Part shown: positions 9,086 through 17,871 of the stretch, piece after piece | How positions within the stretch are numbered: position 1 is the first letter of the stretch | Layout of the letters: each line of letters begins with the position of its first letter | The notes under the pieces: generated by a model | The model's database searches: none | Told to the model about the DNA's origin: nothing | Seen by the model: the letters and a program-made list of their open reading frames with translations, nothing else | NCBI GenBank assembly: GCA_934446135.1 | Contig: CAKSDT010000005.1 | Span: forward strand, 1-35,336 | Direction: 5' to 3' | Length of the DNA stretch: 35,336 nt | From: an uncultured Clostridia bacterium | GTDB taxonomy: Bacteria > Bacillota > Clostridia > RGIG6154 | Position numbers and translations under genes: made by a program

Positions 9086-10516
9086 TTATTGCATTAACTG
9101 ATTATAAATATCAATATAATTTTCTGCCGCACTGTCCCAACTGAATTTTCCTTTCATCGCACGGCGAACCAGTTTGTTCCAGTTAGTTCGATTGTTTCTG
9201 TAAACGCTTACTGCATATCTTATTAAATTCATCATATCATGAGCGTTAAAGTTTGTAAACGAAAATCCGTTTCCTGTATTATCATATTCATTATAAGGTG
9301 TAACGGTGTCTTTAAGACCTCCTGTTTCACGCACAATCGGTATAGAACCGTATCTTAAAGCCATAAGTTGTCCCAGCCCGCAAGGTTCAAAAAGTGATGG
9401 CATAAGGAACATATCCGAACCCGCATAAATTTTCCTTGCAAGGTCATCTGAAAATGTGATGTTTACCGATACCCTTTCAGGATACCTTGATTTGTAGTAG
9501 TTAAACACATCTTCATATTTTCTGTCACCTGTACCTAAAATTACCAGTTGAACGCCTTCCTCCATGATTTGTTCCATCATAGAAATAACAAGGTCAAATC
9601 CTTTTTGCGGAGTAAGTCTTGAAACTATTCCTATCAATGGCACATTTTCGTCGCAGTAAAGTCCAAGTGTATTTTGAAGTGCAGTTTTATTTTTAACTTT
9701 GTTTTCAATTCTTACAGCATTATAATTTGCAGCAATCGACTGATCTGTTTTCGGGTCGTACAAATCATAGTCAATCCCGTTTAATATTCCTCTTAATTTA
9801 TAATTATATTTGCTTAGAACACCGTTTAAACCTTCGCCAAAAAAGTCATTTTGGATTTCTTCGGCGTATGTTGGACTAACAGTGTTTACATAGTCGGAAA
9901 ATACTATTCCGCCTTTCATAAATGAAATACAATCATAAAATTTAAGTTTGTCATCTGTGAAGTATCCGTTGTCAAGTCCCAGGACTTCTGTCAGCATTTG
10001 CTGAGGAAATATACCCTGAAACTTAAGATTATGAATAGAATACAGCACTTTTTTATATGCTTTTGTTCCTGAATAAAAATGACGCATTAAAACAGGAACC
10101 ATACCTGTGTGCCAGTCATTGCAGTGGTAAATATCAAAGTCATAATCGATATGAAAAACGGACTCTAAAATTGCTCTGTTTAAAAAGGCAAAGCGTTCTC
10201 CGTCATCATAATATCCATAGGCTCCGCCGCGTTTGAAATAAAATTCATTGTCAATAAAATAAAATACTGTGTTTCCGAGAGTGCATTTTAATATTCCGCA
10301 GTACTGGTTTCTCCAGCCAACAGGAACTGTAAACTCAGCAATTTTCTCCATTTTTTCTCTAAATGCGTAGGGGATGTCCTGATATAACGGGCATATTACT
10401 CTTGTTTCGCAGCCTTTATTGTTAAGTTCTTTCGGAAGTGCATAGGCAACATCACCAAGACCGCCTGTCTTAATAAAAGGATAAACCTCAGATGTCGCAA
10501 ATAAAATTTTTGTCAT
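9086..10516 (-). CDS. glgA: Glycogen synthase (ADP-glucose type, GT5)
   Basis: A 476-residue GT5 glycosyltransferase that extends alpha-1,4-glucan from a nucleotide sugar. The N-terminal KTGGLGDV (16-23) is the hallmark of bacterial ADP-glucose-dependent synthases. NDWH (133-136) and the C-terminal FEPCGLGQLMALRYG (376-390) donor-site segment are also present. A strong ribosome site GGGAGGG (10525-10531) lies 8 bp before the ATG. It is the first gene of the minus-strand operon glgA-glgP-amylase and is transcribed divergently from mraZ. The genes for ADP-glucose synthesis (glgC/glgD) and branching (glgB) are not in the window and must be elsewhere if the pathway is complete. Confidence 0.95.
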   Translation of the reverse strand: MTKILFATSEVYPFIKTGGLGDVAYALPKELNNKGCETRVICPLYQDIPYAFREKMEKIAEFTVPVGWRNQYCGILKCTLGNTVFYFIDNEFYFKRGGAYGYYDDGERFAFLNRAILESVFHIDYDFDIYHCNDWHTGMVPVLMRHFYSGTKAYKKVLYSIHNLKFQGIFPQQMLTEVLGLDNGYFTDDKLKFYDCISFMKGGIVFSDYVNTVSPTYAEEIQNDFFGEGLNGVLSKYNYKLRGILNGIDYDLYDPKTDQSIAANYNAVRIENKVKNKTALQNTLGLYCDENVPLIGIVSRLTPQKGFDLVISMMEQIMEEGVQLVILGTGDRKYEDVFNYYKSRYPERVSVNITFSDDLARKIYAGSDMFLMPSLFEPCGLGQLMALRYGSIPIVRETGGLKDTVTPYNEYDNTGNGFSFTNFNAHDMMNLIRYAVSVYRNNRTNWNKLVRRAMKGKFSWDSAAENYIDIYNQLMQ

Positions 10517-10550
10517 TATTTTAACCCTCCCATAAAAATCTTCTCATTTC

Positions 10551-10559
10551 AGTATAACA
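10551..10559 (-). promoter_or_regulatory. Probable extended -10 promoter of glgA
   Basis: On the minus strand this reads TGTTATACT, an extended -10 element (TGN plus TATACT). It predicts a leader of roughly 28 nt ending at the glgA start, with the GGGAGGG site inside. The -35 region is AT-rich but poor, which is common for extended -10 promoters. Confidence 0.5.
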
Positions 10560-10684
10560 TATATTTTCAATTTAATAAAGATATTTTTGAAAAAATTGTT
10601 ATATATAAGAAGAATTTTATGCTTCACATACAGAAACTATTCCCGTTTGAAGGAGTTTTTAGAGATTGAAAATAAAAAAACGAA

Positions 10685-10713
10685 AAAAATTTCAAAAAAG
10701 TATTGAAATTTTT
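10685..10713. repeat. 11-bp inverted repeat overlapping the mraZ -35
   Basis: AAAAATTTCAA (10685-10695) and TTGAAATTTTT (10703-10713) are exact reverse complements separated by 7 bp. The right arm contains the -35 hexamer TTGAAA (10703-10708), so a protein bound here would affect dcw transcription. Alternatively, the repeat may be a chance result of the A/T-rich composition. Confidence 0.55.
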
Positions 10714-10731
10714 ATAAAAATGGATTATTAT
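10703..10731 (+). promoter_or_regulatory. Promoter of the dcw operon (mraZ)
   Basis: -35 TTGAAA (10703-10708), 17-bp spacer, -10 TATTAT (10726-10731). Transcription should start near 10738, directly before the MraZ-box array, giving a leader of about 110 nt. Confidence 0.7.
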
Positions 10732-10740
10732 ATATGTGAA

Positions 10741-10776
10741 GTGGAGTGAAATGTCACGAAATGGAGTAAAGTGGTG
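10741..10776 (+). promoter_or_regulatory. Array of MraZ-type boxes with 10-bp period
   Basis: GTGGAG (10741), ATGTCA (10751), ATGGAG (10761) and GTGGTG (10771) recur exactly every 10 bp, and each unit except the last is followed by GAA or AAA. Three of the four fit TGGNG followed by 5 bp; the second unit is degenerate. MraZ of E. coli is known to bind TGGGN repeats with the same helical period in front of its own gene and repress the dcw operon. The position just after the promoter fits autorepression. Confidence 0.75.
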
Positions 10777-10847
10777 ATAAACAGGATTTAATTTCTGCAA
10801 ATTTATCTTTTTACTCGTAAGATATCGGAAAGGAGAGGTGAGGCATA

Positions 10848-11279
10848 ATGCTTATGGGAGAATATAACCATTCTGTAGACGCAAAAGGCAGAATTATTAT
10901 GCCTGCAAAATTCCGTGAAGATATCGGAAGTCACTTCTATGTAACCATAGGATTTGACAAGTGCTTGAGAGGGTACGGTTTTGAAGAGTGGAATAAGTAT
11001 ATGGAGAGTCTGAAAGTTCTTCCGGACAGCAATGCCGATGCAAGAAAGTTAAAGCGTGCAATCGGTGCCAACTGTGTTGAATGTGAAATTGACAAACAGG
11101 GAAGAATTCTTATTTCATCAAAATTAAGGGAATACGCCTCTCTTACCAAAGATGTGACAATAATAGGGCAGTCCACTTACATAGAATTCTGGGATAGGGA
11201 CGCTTGGGAAAATTATCAGTCTGCAGAAGGTTGTTCGATAGATGACCTGGCTGATGTTATGGCGTCATTTGGACTTTGA
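10848..11279 (+). CDS. mraZ: MraZ, transcriptional regulator of the dcw cluster
   Basis: A 143-residue protein with two tandem SpoVT/AbrB-like swapped-hairpin domains. The first contains YNHSVDAKGRIIMPAKFRED and the second ECEIDKQGRILISSKLRE; both carry the DAKGR/DKQGR core of the family. The length is normal. Start ATG 10848 follows AAAGGAGAGGTGAGG; a second ATG two codons later is possible. MraZ forms ring-like oligomers that bind direct repeats, and such repeats are present at 10741-10776 in its own leader. The stop codon is 2 bp before the rsmH start, so the two genes are coupled. Confidence 0.96.
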   Translation: MLMGEYNHSVDAKGRIIMPAKFREDIGSHFYVTIGFDKCLRGYGFEEWNKYMESLKVLPDSNADARKLKRAIGANCVECEIDKQGRILISSKLREYASLTKDVTIIGQSTYIEFWDRDAWENYQSAEGCSIDDLADVMASFGL

Positions 11280-11281
11280 TT

Positions 11282-12205
11282 ATGGAATTTAAACACATTT
11301 CGGTTATGCTGGATGAAAGTATTGATGCTTTGTCTGTTAAAGACGGTGGGATTTATGCAGACGGCACTTTAGGCGGGGGTGGTCATTCACGCCGGATACT
11401 CGAAATAGGCAAAAATGTTCGCTTGTTAGGGATAGACAGGGACAGAGAAGCCATTTCGGCAGCAAAACAAAATCTTAGTGAATTCGGTGACAGAGTAATT
11501 TATCATTGGGGAAATTACTGTGACATCAAAAACATTGTTAAAGAGTACGGAATAGAAAACCTGGATGGGGCAATTCTGGACCTCGGGGTTTCCTCATATC
11601 AACTCGATAACGGTGACAGAGGCTTTTCTTATAATACCGATGCACCGCTTGATATGAGAATGGATCAAAGTCAGAAACTTACGGCGTATGATGTTGTAAA
11701 CAAATATTCAAAGTATGAACTTGCTAAAATTTTTTCATCATACGGAGAAGAAAAATTTGCAATGAGAATTGCAAATAAAATAGACGATTATAAAAAGACA
11801 AAACCTGTAGAAACCACTTTTGAACTTGTTGAAATTATAAAAGCGGGGATACCTGCTGCAAGAAGGCGTGAGGGCGGACATCCGGCAAAAAGGGTTTTTC
11901 AGGCGATAAGAATTGAAGTAAACAATGAACTCGGTGTTTTAAGAAAATCAGTTGAGGATTTTTTTGATGTTTTAAAACCGGGAGGAAGACTGGCAGTGAT
12001 AACATTTCACTCGCTTGAAGACCGGATAGTAAAAACAACATTTTTCGATCTTTGCCGGGGATGCGTGTGTCCTCCCAATTTTCCTGTTTGTGTATGCAAT
12101 AATACACCGAGAGGTAAATGTAGTGTAAGAAAGCCGATTACAGCATCGGAAGAGGAACTTTCCGTCAACAAGAGGGCGGAATGTGCGAAACTTAGAATTA
12201 TATAA
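11282..12205 (+). CDS. rsmH: 16S rRNA (cytosine-1402 N4)-methyltransferase
   Basis: A 307-residue protein of the RsmH (MraW) family that methylates N4 of C1402 in the ribosomal P site using S-adenosylmethionine. The SAM loop GTLGGGGHSRRILE, the ILDLGVSSYQLDN segment, GGHPAKRVFQAIRIEVNNEL and the cysteine-rich CRGCVCPPNFPVCVC insert are all present. I take ATG 11282 (MEFKHISVML) because homologues begin this way. A TTG at 11276 overlaps the mraZ stop and would add two residues. The position directly after mraZ is the classical dcw order. Confidence 0.96.
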   Translation: MEFKHISVMLDESIDALSVKDGGIYADGTLGGGGHSRRILEIGKNVRLLGIDRDREAISAAKQNLSEFGDRVIYHWGNYCDIKNIVKEYGIENLDGAILDLGVSSYQLDNGDRGFSYNTDAPLDMRMDQSQKLTAYDVVNKYSKYELAKIFSSYGEEKFAMRIANKIDDYKKTKPVETTFELVEIIKAGIPAARRREGGHPAKRVFQAIRIEVNNELGVLRKSVEDFFDVLKPGGRLAVITFHSLEDRIVKTTFFDLCRGCVCPPNFPVCVCNNTPRGKCSVRKPITASEEELSVNKRAECAKLRII

Positions 12206-12232
12206 AAATTGCGTTAATAAGAGGTGAATGAG

Positions 12233-12700
12233 ATGCCGCCGGAGAGAGCGTATACTTTTGACGCTTATACTTTGCCTGAAGAAAATCAAAGACAACTAAA
12301 AATATACAAGAAGAAAAAAAAGAAATCAAGGTATCTAAAAACGGAAAAAACAACAACAAGAATGCTTATGCTTATTTTGGGCGTGATGGTATTTACAGTT
12401 CTGATAAGATATACGGTTATAAGCGATATGAATGCAAAAAATGAAAGTCTTCAGAAAGAGTTAGTTTCATTGAATGCCGAAAATCAGCAACTAGGCGTTT
12501 ATCTCGAGTCTACCACGGATTTGGGAGTGGTAGAAAAAACCGCAAAAGAAAAACTCGGAATGAGAAAGCCTGATGATAACCAGGTGGTGCAGATAACTTT
12601 AGATATGAGTAACAGGAGTGTAAAAACACAGAAAAAGGAAAACGGATTTATAAAAGGCGTAAAAAAGGCAGCCTCTTTTGTGATGGAATATTTGTACTGA
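12233..12700 (+). CDS. ftsL: FtsL-like divisome protein
   Basis: A 155-residue bitopic membrane protein. A very basic cytoplasmic part (KIYKKKKKKSRYLK) is followed by one membrane helix (MLMLILGVMVFTVLIRYTVI) and an extracellular heptad-rich coiled coil (MNAKNESLQKELVSLNAENQQL). Sequence similarity in this family is weak; the call rests on topology and on position between rsmH and the septal PBP. FtsL joins DivIB/FtsQ and DivIC/FtsB to activate FtsW and the PBP. I chose ATG 12233, 6 bp after GAGGTG; a GTG at 12224 would overlap that site. The DivIC/FtsB partner is not in the window. Confidence 0.82.
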   Translation: MPPERAYTFDAYTLPEENQRQLKIYKKKKKKSRYLKTEKTTTRMLMLILGVMVFTVLIRYTVISDMNAKNESLQKELVSLNAENQQLGVYLESTTDLGVVEKTAKEKLGMRKPDDNQVVQITLDMSNRSVKTQKKENGFIKGVKKAASFVMEYLY

Positions 12701-12753
12701 TGTTATAATACTATAATTACAAAGAAATTAACAAGTTGGAATTGACACTTATC

Positions 12754-12787
12754 AAGAGGATTTATCTGTAGGATAAAATCCTCTTTT
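12754..12787 (+). terminator. Hairpin between ftsL and the PBP gene, possible attenuator
   Basis: AAGAGGATTTATC (12754-12766) pairs with GATAAAATCCTCTT (12772-12785) apart from a one-base bulge, with loop TGTAG. Only a short T-run (12784-12787) follows, so it may be a leaky terminator, an attenuator or an RNA-processing/stability element. A TTGACA at 12742-12747 just upstream has no good -10 partner. Confidence 0.55.
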
Positions 12788-12818
12788 GCACTTTATATTT
12801 GTGGAGGAAGTAAGATAA

Positions 12819-15038
12819 ATGAAAACCGGTAAAACCACCAAACTAAGGATAAGAGCAATTATACTTATATTGGCTTTTGTATCGGTAGCACTGTTATTGA
12901 GGCTGGGCTATTGGCAGTTTGTTAAAGGCTCAGAACTTCAAAAGGGTGCGATAGAGCAACAGACAAGAGATGTTAAAATCAACTCAAAAAGAGGGACGAT
13001 TTACGACAGGAATCTAAAGGCACTTGCAGTAAGTGCAACTGCTGAAACGGTTACTCTTAATCCGGGGGAAATTAAAAGTTCGGATAAGAGTAAGACGGCA
13101 GAGTATAAGGAACAAACTGCAAAATATCTTTCTGAAATACTCGAAATGGATTATGAAACGGTTTATAAAAAGGTCACCGCAAAGACTGCATACGAAGAAC
13201 TTAAAAAGAGAATTCCATCAGAACAGGCATCAAAAATTAAGTCACTTAAGGCGGAAGGCAAGTTGAAAGGGGTTTATCTTAGTGAGGATTCAAAAAGATA
13301 TTATCCGTATAACAATTTTGCGTCTCACATTATAGGTTTTACAGGAAGCGATAACCAAGGATTGGCAGGAATTGAACTTCAGTATGATAAATATTTAAAG
13401 GGTGTACCCGGCAGAGTAATTGCTGCAAAAAATGCAGCGGGAAGCGATATGCCTTATAAATATGAGAAGTATTATAATTCGCAAGACGGATTGAATGTTG
13501 TCTTGACAATAGATGAAGTGATACAGCATTATGTTGAACAGGAACTCGAAAATGCTCTTGCTGCAAATGATGCGAAAAACGGCGTTGCTGCAATTGTTAT
13601 GGATGTCAAGACGGGCGAAATCCTTGCAATGGCAACAAAACCGGACTACAATCTGAATGAACCTTTTATGGTAACTGATGCTGCCGATCTTGAAAAAATA
13701 AATCAATACGAAGAGGGCAGTAAAGAATATAATATTGAACTTACAAATGCAAGAAATAAGATGTGGAGAAATAAAGCGGTTGTTGATTCTTATGAACCGG
13801 GTTCGACTTTTAAAATCTTCACATCGGCAATAGCACTTGAAGAAAATCTTGTTAAACTTTCGGATAGATTCACTTGTTCGGGGGTAAGGAAAGTTGCAGA
13901 CAGAAACATAAGATGTTCCAACTCATCGGGACACGGTGTTCAGACATTTGCACAGGCACTTCAGAATTCGTGTAACCCGGCATTTATGGAAATAGGTTCA
14001 AGAATTTCAACAGATACATTTTTTAAATATGTCAAAGGTTTTGGATTCAGGGATCTTACAGGAATTGATTTGCCGGGCGAAGCCAATGGAATATTTTTTG
14101 AAAAAAGCAAATTCGGGGCAGTTGAAAATGCTACGGCTTCATTTGGCCAGGGCTTTCAGGTAACCCCAATTCAACTTATAACAGCGGTAAGTGCAGTTGC
14201 AAACGGCGGTAAGTTGATGAAACCGCATCTTGTTAAAGAACTTACAGATTCTGACGGAAATGTTGTCAAAAAATATGATGGTGAATTTGTAAGACAGATG
14301 ATTTCAGAAGAAACGAGCAGAACATTAAGGACGATGCTTGAACAGGTTGTTTCTGTAGGCGGTGGTAAAAATGCGTATGTAAAAGGATTCAGAATTGCCG
14401 GCAAGACAGGAACAAGCGAAAAGCAACCGAGAAGTGCAGGTAAAAAGATTGCATCGATGGTTGGTTTTGCCCCTGCAGATTCTCCGAGAATCGCAGTACT
14501 TGTTATGATAGACGAACCTGAGGCCGGACAGTACTACGGCGGTGTAATTGCTGCACCTGTTTTGGGAAATATATTCGATAATGTTTTAACATATATGAAC
14601 GTTGACAGAAAGTTAAACGAAGAAGAAAAAATGGAGGAAGATATTAACATTCCCACAGTTTTGGATTTAACTCCCGAACAGGCACGCAAGAAAGCATCTG
14701 ATGCAGGATTTACAATAAGCATCTATGGTGACGGACAGAAAATAATAAAACAGATTCCTACGAGCAATGCAAGACTTAAAAAGGGATCAAATATAATAGC
14801 CTATACATCAGAAACAGAACCTGAGATGGTGACGGTTCCCGATGTTTACAACTTAACTGTAATTCAGGCAAATACAAGGATTACAGGTCAAGGGCTTAAT
14901 ATGAAAATAGACGGAACCGGCACGGGTGTTGACCGAACAGGTGCAGCATTTGCGGCAAAGCAAGACCCCAAAGCGGGTACCGTTGTGCAAAAGGGTTCAA
15001 TAGTTTATGTTGAATTCAGGCACGAAAATCTTGAATAA
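12819..15038 (+). CDS. spoVD: Class B penicillin-binding protein with two PASTA domains (SpoVD/FtsI type)
   Basis: A 739-residue membrane-anchored peptidoglycan transpeptidase. One N-terminal helix (about 12-35) is followed by the dimerisation domain (RGTIYDRN) and the transpeptidase with its three motifs: SxxK S329-K332 (STFK), SxN S384-N386 (SCN) and KTG 529-531. Two PASTA domains fill the C-terminus, about 609-668 and 669-737. This architecture matches Bacillus SpoVD and Pbp2B. The location between ftsL and murE means it could be the vegetative septal enzyme, a sporulation enzyme, or both; sequence alone does not decide. Start ATG 12819 follows GGAGGAAG. A 118-bp gap with a strong hairpin separates it from ftsL. 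Confidence 0.92.
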   Translation: MKTGKTTKLRIRAIILILAFVSVALLLRLGYWQFVKGSELQKGAIEQQTRDVKINSKRGTIYDRNLKALAVSATAETVTLNPGEIKSSDKSKTAEYKEQTAKYLSEILEMDYETVYKKVTAKTAYEELKKRIPSEQASKIKSLKAEGKLKGVYLSEDSKRYYPYNNFASHIIGFTGSDNQGLAGIELQYDKYLKGVPGRVIAAKNAAGSDMPYKYEKYYNSQDGLNVVLTIDEVIQHYVEQELENALAANDAKNGVAAIVMDVKTGEILAMATKPDYNLNEPFMVTDAADLEKINQYEEGSKEYNIELTNARNKMWRNKAVVDSYEPGSTFKIFTSAIALEENLVKLSDRFTCSGVRKVADRNIRCSNSSGHGVQTFAQALQNSCNPAFMEIGSRISTDTFFKYVKGFGFRDLTGIDLPGEANGIFFEKSKFGAVENATASFGQGFQVTPIQLITAVSAVANGGKLMKPHLVKELTDSDGNVVKKYDGEFVRQMISEETSRTLRTMLEQVVSVGGGKNAYVKGFRIAGKTGTSEKQPRSAGKKIASMVGFAPADSPRIAVLVMIDEPEAGQYYGGVIAAPVLGNIFDNVLTYMNVDRKLNEEEKMEEDINIPTVLDLTPEQARKKASDAGFTISIYGDGQKIIKQIPTSNARLKKGSNIIAYTSETEPEMVTVPDVYNLTVIQANTRITGQGLNMKIDGTGTGVDRTGAAFAAKQDPKAGTVVQKGSIVYVEFRHENLE

Positions 15039-15053
15039 GAAGGAAAACTAACG

Positions 15054-16481
15054 ATGATATTAAAAGAACTGTTGCAGGATATTGAATATGAAGGCAATGC
15101 GGACATTGAAATAAACCGCATACAGAGTAATTCTCTTAAAGTTGAACCCGGAGATGCTTTTGTTTGTATAGAAGGTTATGAAACTGACGGACATAAATAT
15201 GCAAAAGACAGCAGTCAAAAAGGTGCGGCCGTGATAATTGCAATGCACAGTGTTGAGGCGGATTGCCCCGTTGTTATAGTAAAAGATACAAGAAGGGTTC
15301 TTGCACTTTTATGTGCAAGATATTGGGGAAACCCGTCCAAAAGGTTTAAACTTGTAGGCGTTACCGGAACTAACGGGAAAACAACCACAACATATCTTGT
15401 GAAAACAATTCTTGAAAATGCGGGTCATAAAGTCGGGCTAATCGGCACAAATCAGAATATGATAGGGAATAAGGTTCTCCCTGCATCAAGAACAACGCCC
15501 GACAGTTTTGAACTTCAGAAAATATTTAAAAGTATGGCAGATGAAACACGTGATACCGTTATTATGGAAGTGTCATCACATGCACTTTATTTAGACAGGG
15601 TTTACGGCAGTGATTTTGATATCGGACTTTTTACAAATATAACGCAGGATCATCTTGATTTTCATAAAACTATGGAAAACTATCTTGCCGCAAAAACATT
15701 ATTGTTTAAAATGTGCAAAAAAGGAATAATAAACGGTGATGATGAGAGAGCGGGTTATGTGATTAAAAATGCAACTTGTCCCATGACAACATATTCTATT
15801 GACAAATCATCGGATGTTAAGGCTGATAATGTTAAAATGACTGAAAAAGGCGTGAGTTTTGATGCTTTGGGACAGCATTATGAATTAAAAATTCCGGGTA
15901 AATTTTCAGTTTATAATGCACTTGGTGCGATTTTGATTTGTGATGCTCTCGGAGTTGAACGAAATAAAATTGCAGAGGGTCTTAAAATTGCACACGGTGT
16001 AAAGGGAAGAGCCGAAGTAGTAGACCTAGGGTATGATTTTACAGTTCTTATTGATTATGCACATACACCTGACGGAATTGAAAACATTTTAAAAACAGTA
16101 AAAGGTTTTGCAAAAGGAAGAGTGATAATTCTTTTTGGCTGCGGCGGTGACAGGGATAATAAGAAAAGGCCGATTATGGGCAAAATTGCATCAAGTCTTG
16201 CGGATTTTGTAATTGTTACATCTGATAATCCGAGGACAGAAAAACCGTCTGCTATTATAGATGAAATTATGGTTGGAATAGACAAAACAAAACCTTATAC
16301 AGTTATCGAAAACAGGCGTGATGCTATAGAATATGCAGTAAAAAATGCTAAAAAAGATGATGTTATAGTGCTTGCCGGAAAGGGACACGAAACATATCAA
16401 ACCATAGGAAAAGAAAATTTTCATTTTGATGAGAGAGAAATACTTTTTGAAATCAAAAATGAAATGGAGGGCAAAAAGTAA
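15054..16481 (+). CDS. murE: UDP-MurNAc-tripeptide synthetase, meso-diaminopimelate-adding
   Basis: A 475-residue Mur ligase that adds the third amino acid of the peptidoglycan stem peptide at the cost of ATP. The P-loop GTNGKTTT lies at 105-112, the TTPD substrate motif at 147-150, and the lysine of AAK (212-214) fits the usual carbamylated residue. DNPR at 391-394 is the signature for meso-diaminopimelate rather than lysine, so this organism probably has DAP-type peptidoglycan. The gene follows the PBP at 15 bp with an AGAAGGAAA ribosome site and overlaps murF by one base. Confidence 0.96.
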   Translation: MILKELLQDIEYEGNADIEINRIQSNSLKVEPGDAFVCIEGYETDGHKYAKDSSQKGAAVIIAMHSVEADCPVVIVKDTRRVLALLCARYWGNPSKRFKLVGVTGTNGKTTTTYLVKTILENAGHKVGLIGTNQNMIGNKVLPASRTTPDSFELQKIFKSMADETRDTVIMEVSSHALYLDRVYGSDFDIGLFTNITQDHLDFHKTMENYLAAKTLLFKMCKKGIINGDDERAGYVIKNATCPMTTYSIDKSSDVKADNVKMTEKGVSFDALGQHYELKIPGKFSVYNALGAILICDALGVERNKIAEGLKIAHGVKGRAEVVDLGYDFTVLIDYAHTPDGIENILKTVKGFAKGRVIILFGCGGDRDNKKRPIMGKIASSLADFVIVTSDNPRTEKPSAIIDEIMVGIDKTKPYTVIENRRDAIEYAVKNAKKDDVIVLAGKGHETYQTIGKENFHFDEREILFEIKNEMEGKK

Positions 16482-17854
16482 TGATTGAAATGAAAATAAA
16501 AGATGTTATTGATGCAACCGGCGGAAAGTTAATTTCCGGAAACCCGAATGATACATTTTGCGATATTGAGAGAGATTCGAGGGCGAATCTTGAAAATAAA
16601 CTTTTTATAGCACTTGTGGGTGAAAATTTTGACGGCAATGATTTTGTTGACAGTGCTTTAAAAAACGGAGCAAAAGGTGTTATTGTATCAAGAGAAATGA
16701 AATGTGATACAAATGTGATTTTGGTGGATGATACCAAGCGTGCTTTGGGGCAAATTGCGGCATATTACAGAAAAAAATTCGATATTCCGTTCATAGGTAT
16801 CACAGGAAGCGTAGGAAAAACTACTACTAAAGATATGATTACTTGTGTACTTTCAAGCAAATATAAAGTTTTAAGTACAGCGGGAAATTTTAATAATGAA
16901 ATAGGACTTCCGCTCACATTATTTAAACTTGATAAAACACATCAAATAGGTGTTACTGAAATGGGAATGTCAGGATTTGGGGAAATCGACAGACTTTCCA
17001 AAATGGTTACTCCGGATTGCGGCGTTTATACCAATATAGGACTTTCCCATGTAGAGAAACTCGGTTCAAGGGAAAACATATTAAAGGCAAAGTCGGAAAT
17101 GCTCAACAATTTAAAACCGGACGGATTTGTTGTTTTAAGCGGTGATGATGATATGCTACTCACATTAAAGGATAAAATCAAACAAAAGTATGTATATTAC
17201 GGAATTTCGAACAGCAATTCCGATGTCTATGGGTTTAATATTAAAAATCTGAATGAAAACAAAACTTCGTTTGATGTCACTGCGGACGGAAAGACGGTCA
17301 ATTTTGTTATTCCGGTTCTTGGGGAACACAATGTTAAAAATGCTCTTGCTGCAATAGCGGTGGGACTTCATTACGGTGTTTCTTTGGAAAATGCAAGAGA
17401 GGCACTTTCAAAATTTGTTCCGGGTAAAATGAGACAGAATATTATCGAACTTAAAGGAATCACTGTTATAAATGATTGTTACAATGCAAGTCCTTCGTCT
17501 GTTGAAGCAGGGCTTAAAATATTAAATCAAATTGCTCACAAAGCACGAAAAATTGCAATTTTGGGAGATATGCTCGAGATGGGGGATCTTTCAGAGACGG
17601 CACACAAAACAGTTGGCGGGTATGTTGTGGCAAATAAAGCGGATTTTCTTATAACGGTTGGTAAAAGCAGCCGCAATATTGCAAAAGGTGCAATAGACAA
17701 TGGTTTTGATGAGAAAAAAATAAGGTCTTTTGATACAAACGAACAGGCCAATGCTTTTACAGACAGTTTTCTTGAAAAAGGAGATGTTGTTTTGGTGAAG
17801 GCATCAAGAGGTATGAAATTTGAAGAAATCGTTGAACATATTATTGAATTTTAA
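16481..17854 (+). CDS. murF: UDP-MurNAc-tripeptide:D-Ala-D-Ala ligase
   Basis: A 457-residue Mur ligase that adds the D-Ala-D-Ala dipeptide to the UDP-MurNAc-tripeptide. It has the P-loop GSVGKTTT (109-116), the central-domain segments GNFNNEIGLPLTLF and TEMGMSGFGEI, and the C-terminal NDCYNASPSSVEAGL segment, all characteristic of MurF. Its ATG shares the A of the murE stop (TAATG), with GGAGG ten bases upstream. No D-Ala-D-Ala ligase gene is in the window. Confidence 0.95.
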   Translation: MIEMKIKDVIDATGGKLISGNPNDTFCDIERDSRANLENKLFIALVGENFDGNDFVDSALKNGAKGVIVSREMKCDTNVILVDDTKRALGQIAAYYRKKFDIPFIGITGSVGKTTTKDMITCVLSSKYKVLSTAGNFNNEIGLPLTLFKLDKTHQIGVTEMGMSGFGEIDRLSKMVTPDCGVYTNIGLSHVEKLGSRENILKAKSEMLNNLKPDGFVVLSGDDDMLLTLKDKIKQKYVYYGISNSNSDVYGFNIKNLNENKTSFDVTADGKTVNFVIPVLGEHNVKNALAAIAVGLHYGVSLENAREALSKFVPGKMRQNIIELKGITVINDCYNASPSSVEAGLKILNQIAHKARKIAILGDMLEMGDLSETAHKTVGGYVVANKADFLITVGKSSRNIAKGAIDNGFDEKKIRSFDTNEQANAFTDSFLEKGDVVLVKASRGMKFEEIVEHIIEF

Positions 17855-17871
17855 GTGAGGAACAGTAGAAG

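Larger units (their letters stand above)
10517..10847. other. 331-bp divergent intergenic region, glgA / mraZ
   Basis: No convincing gene is present. From left to right it holds the glgA ribosome site and probable extended -10, an AT-rich middle part, an 11-bp inverted repeat over the mraZ -35, the mraZ promoter, four 10-bp spaced MraZ-type boxes, and the strong mraZ ribosome site AAAGGAGAGGTGAGG just before 10848. Confidence 0.7.

Noticed and set aside
10666..10749. Short frame starting TTG 10666 after AAGGAG (10650-10655), about 27 codons, lysine-rich
   Set aside because: It overlaps the -35, -10 and MraZ boxes of the dcw promoter, and its composition follows from A-rich DNA. A leader peptide cannot be fully excluded.
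11972..12295. Minus-strand open frame (107 codons) over rsmH and ftsL
   Set aside because: It crosses the boundary of two well-supported plus-strand genes and has no supporting signals.
12742..12770. Promoter for the PBP gene from TTGACA at 12742
   Set aside because: No acceptable -10 at 16-18 bp; the region is occupied by the hairpin.
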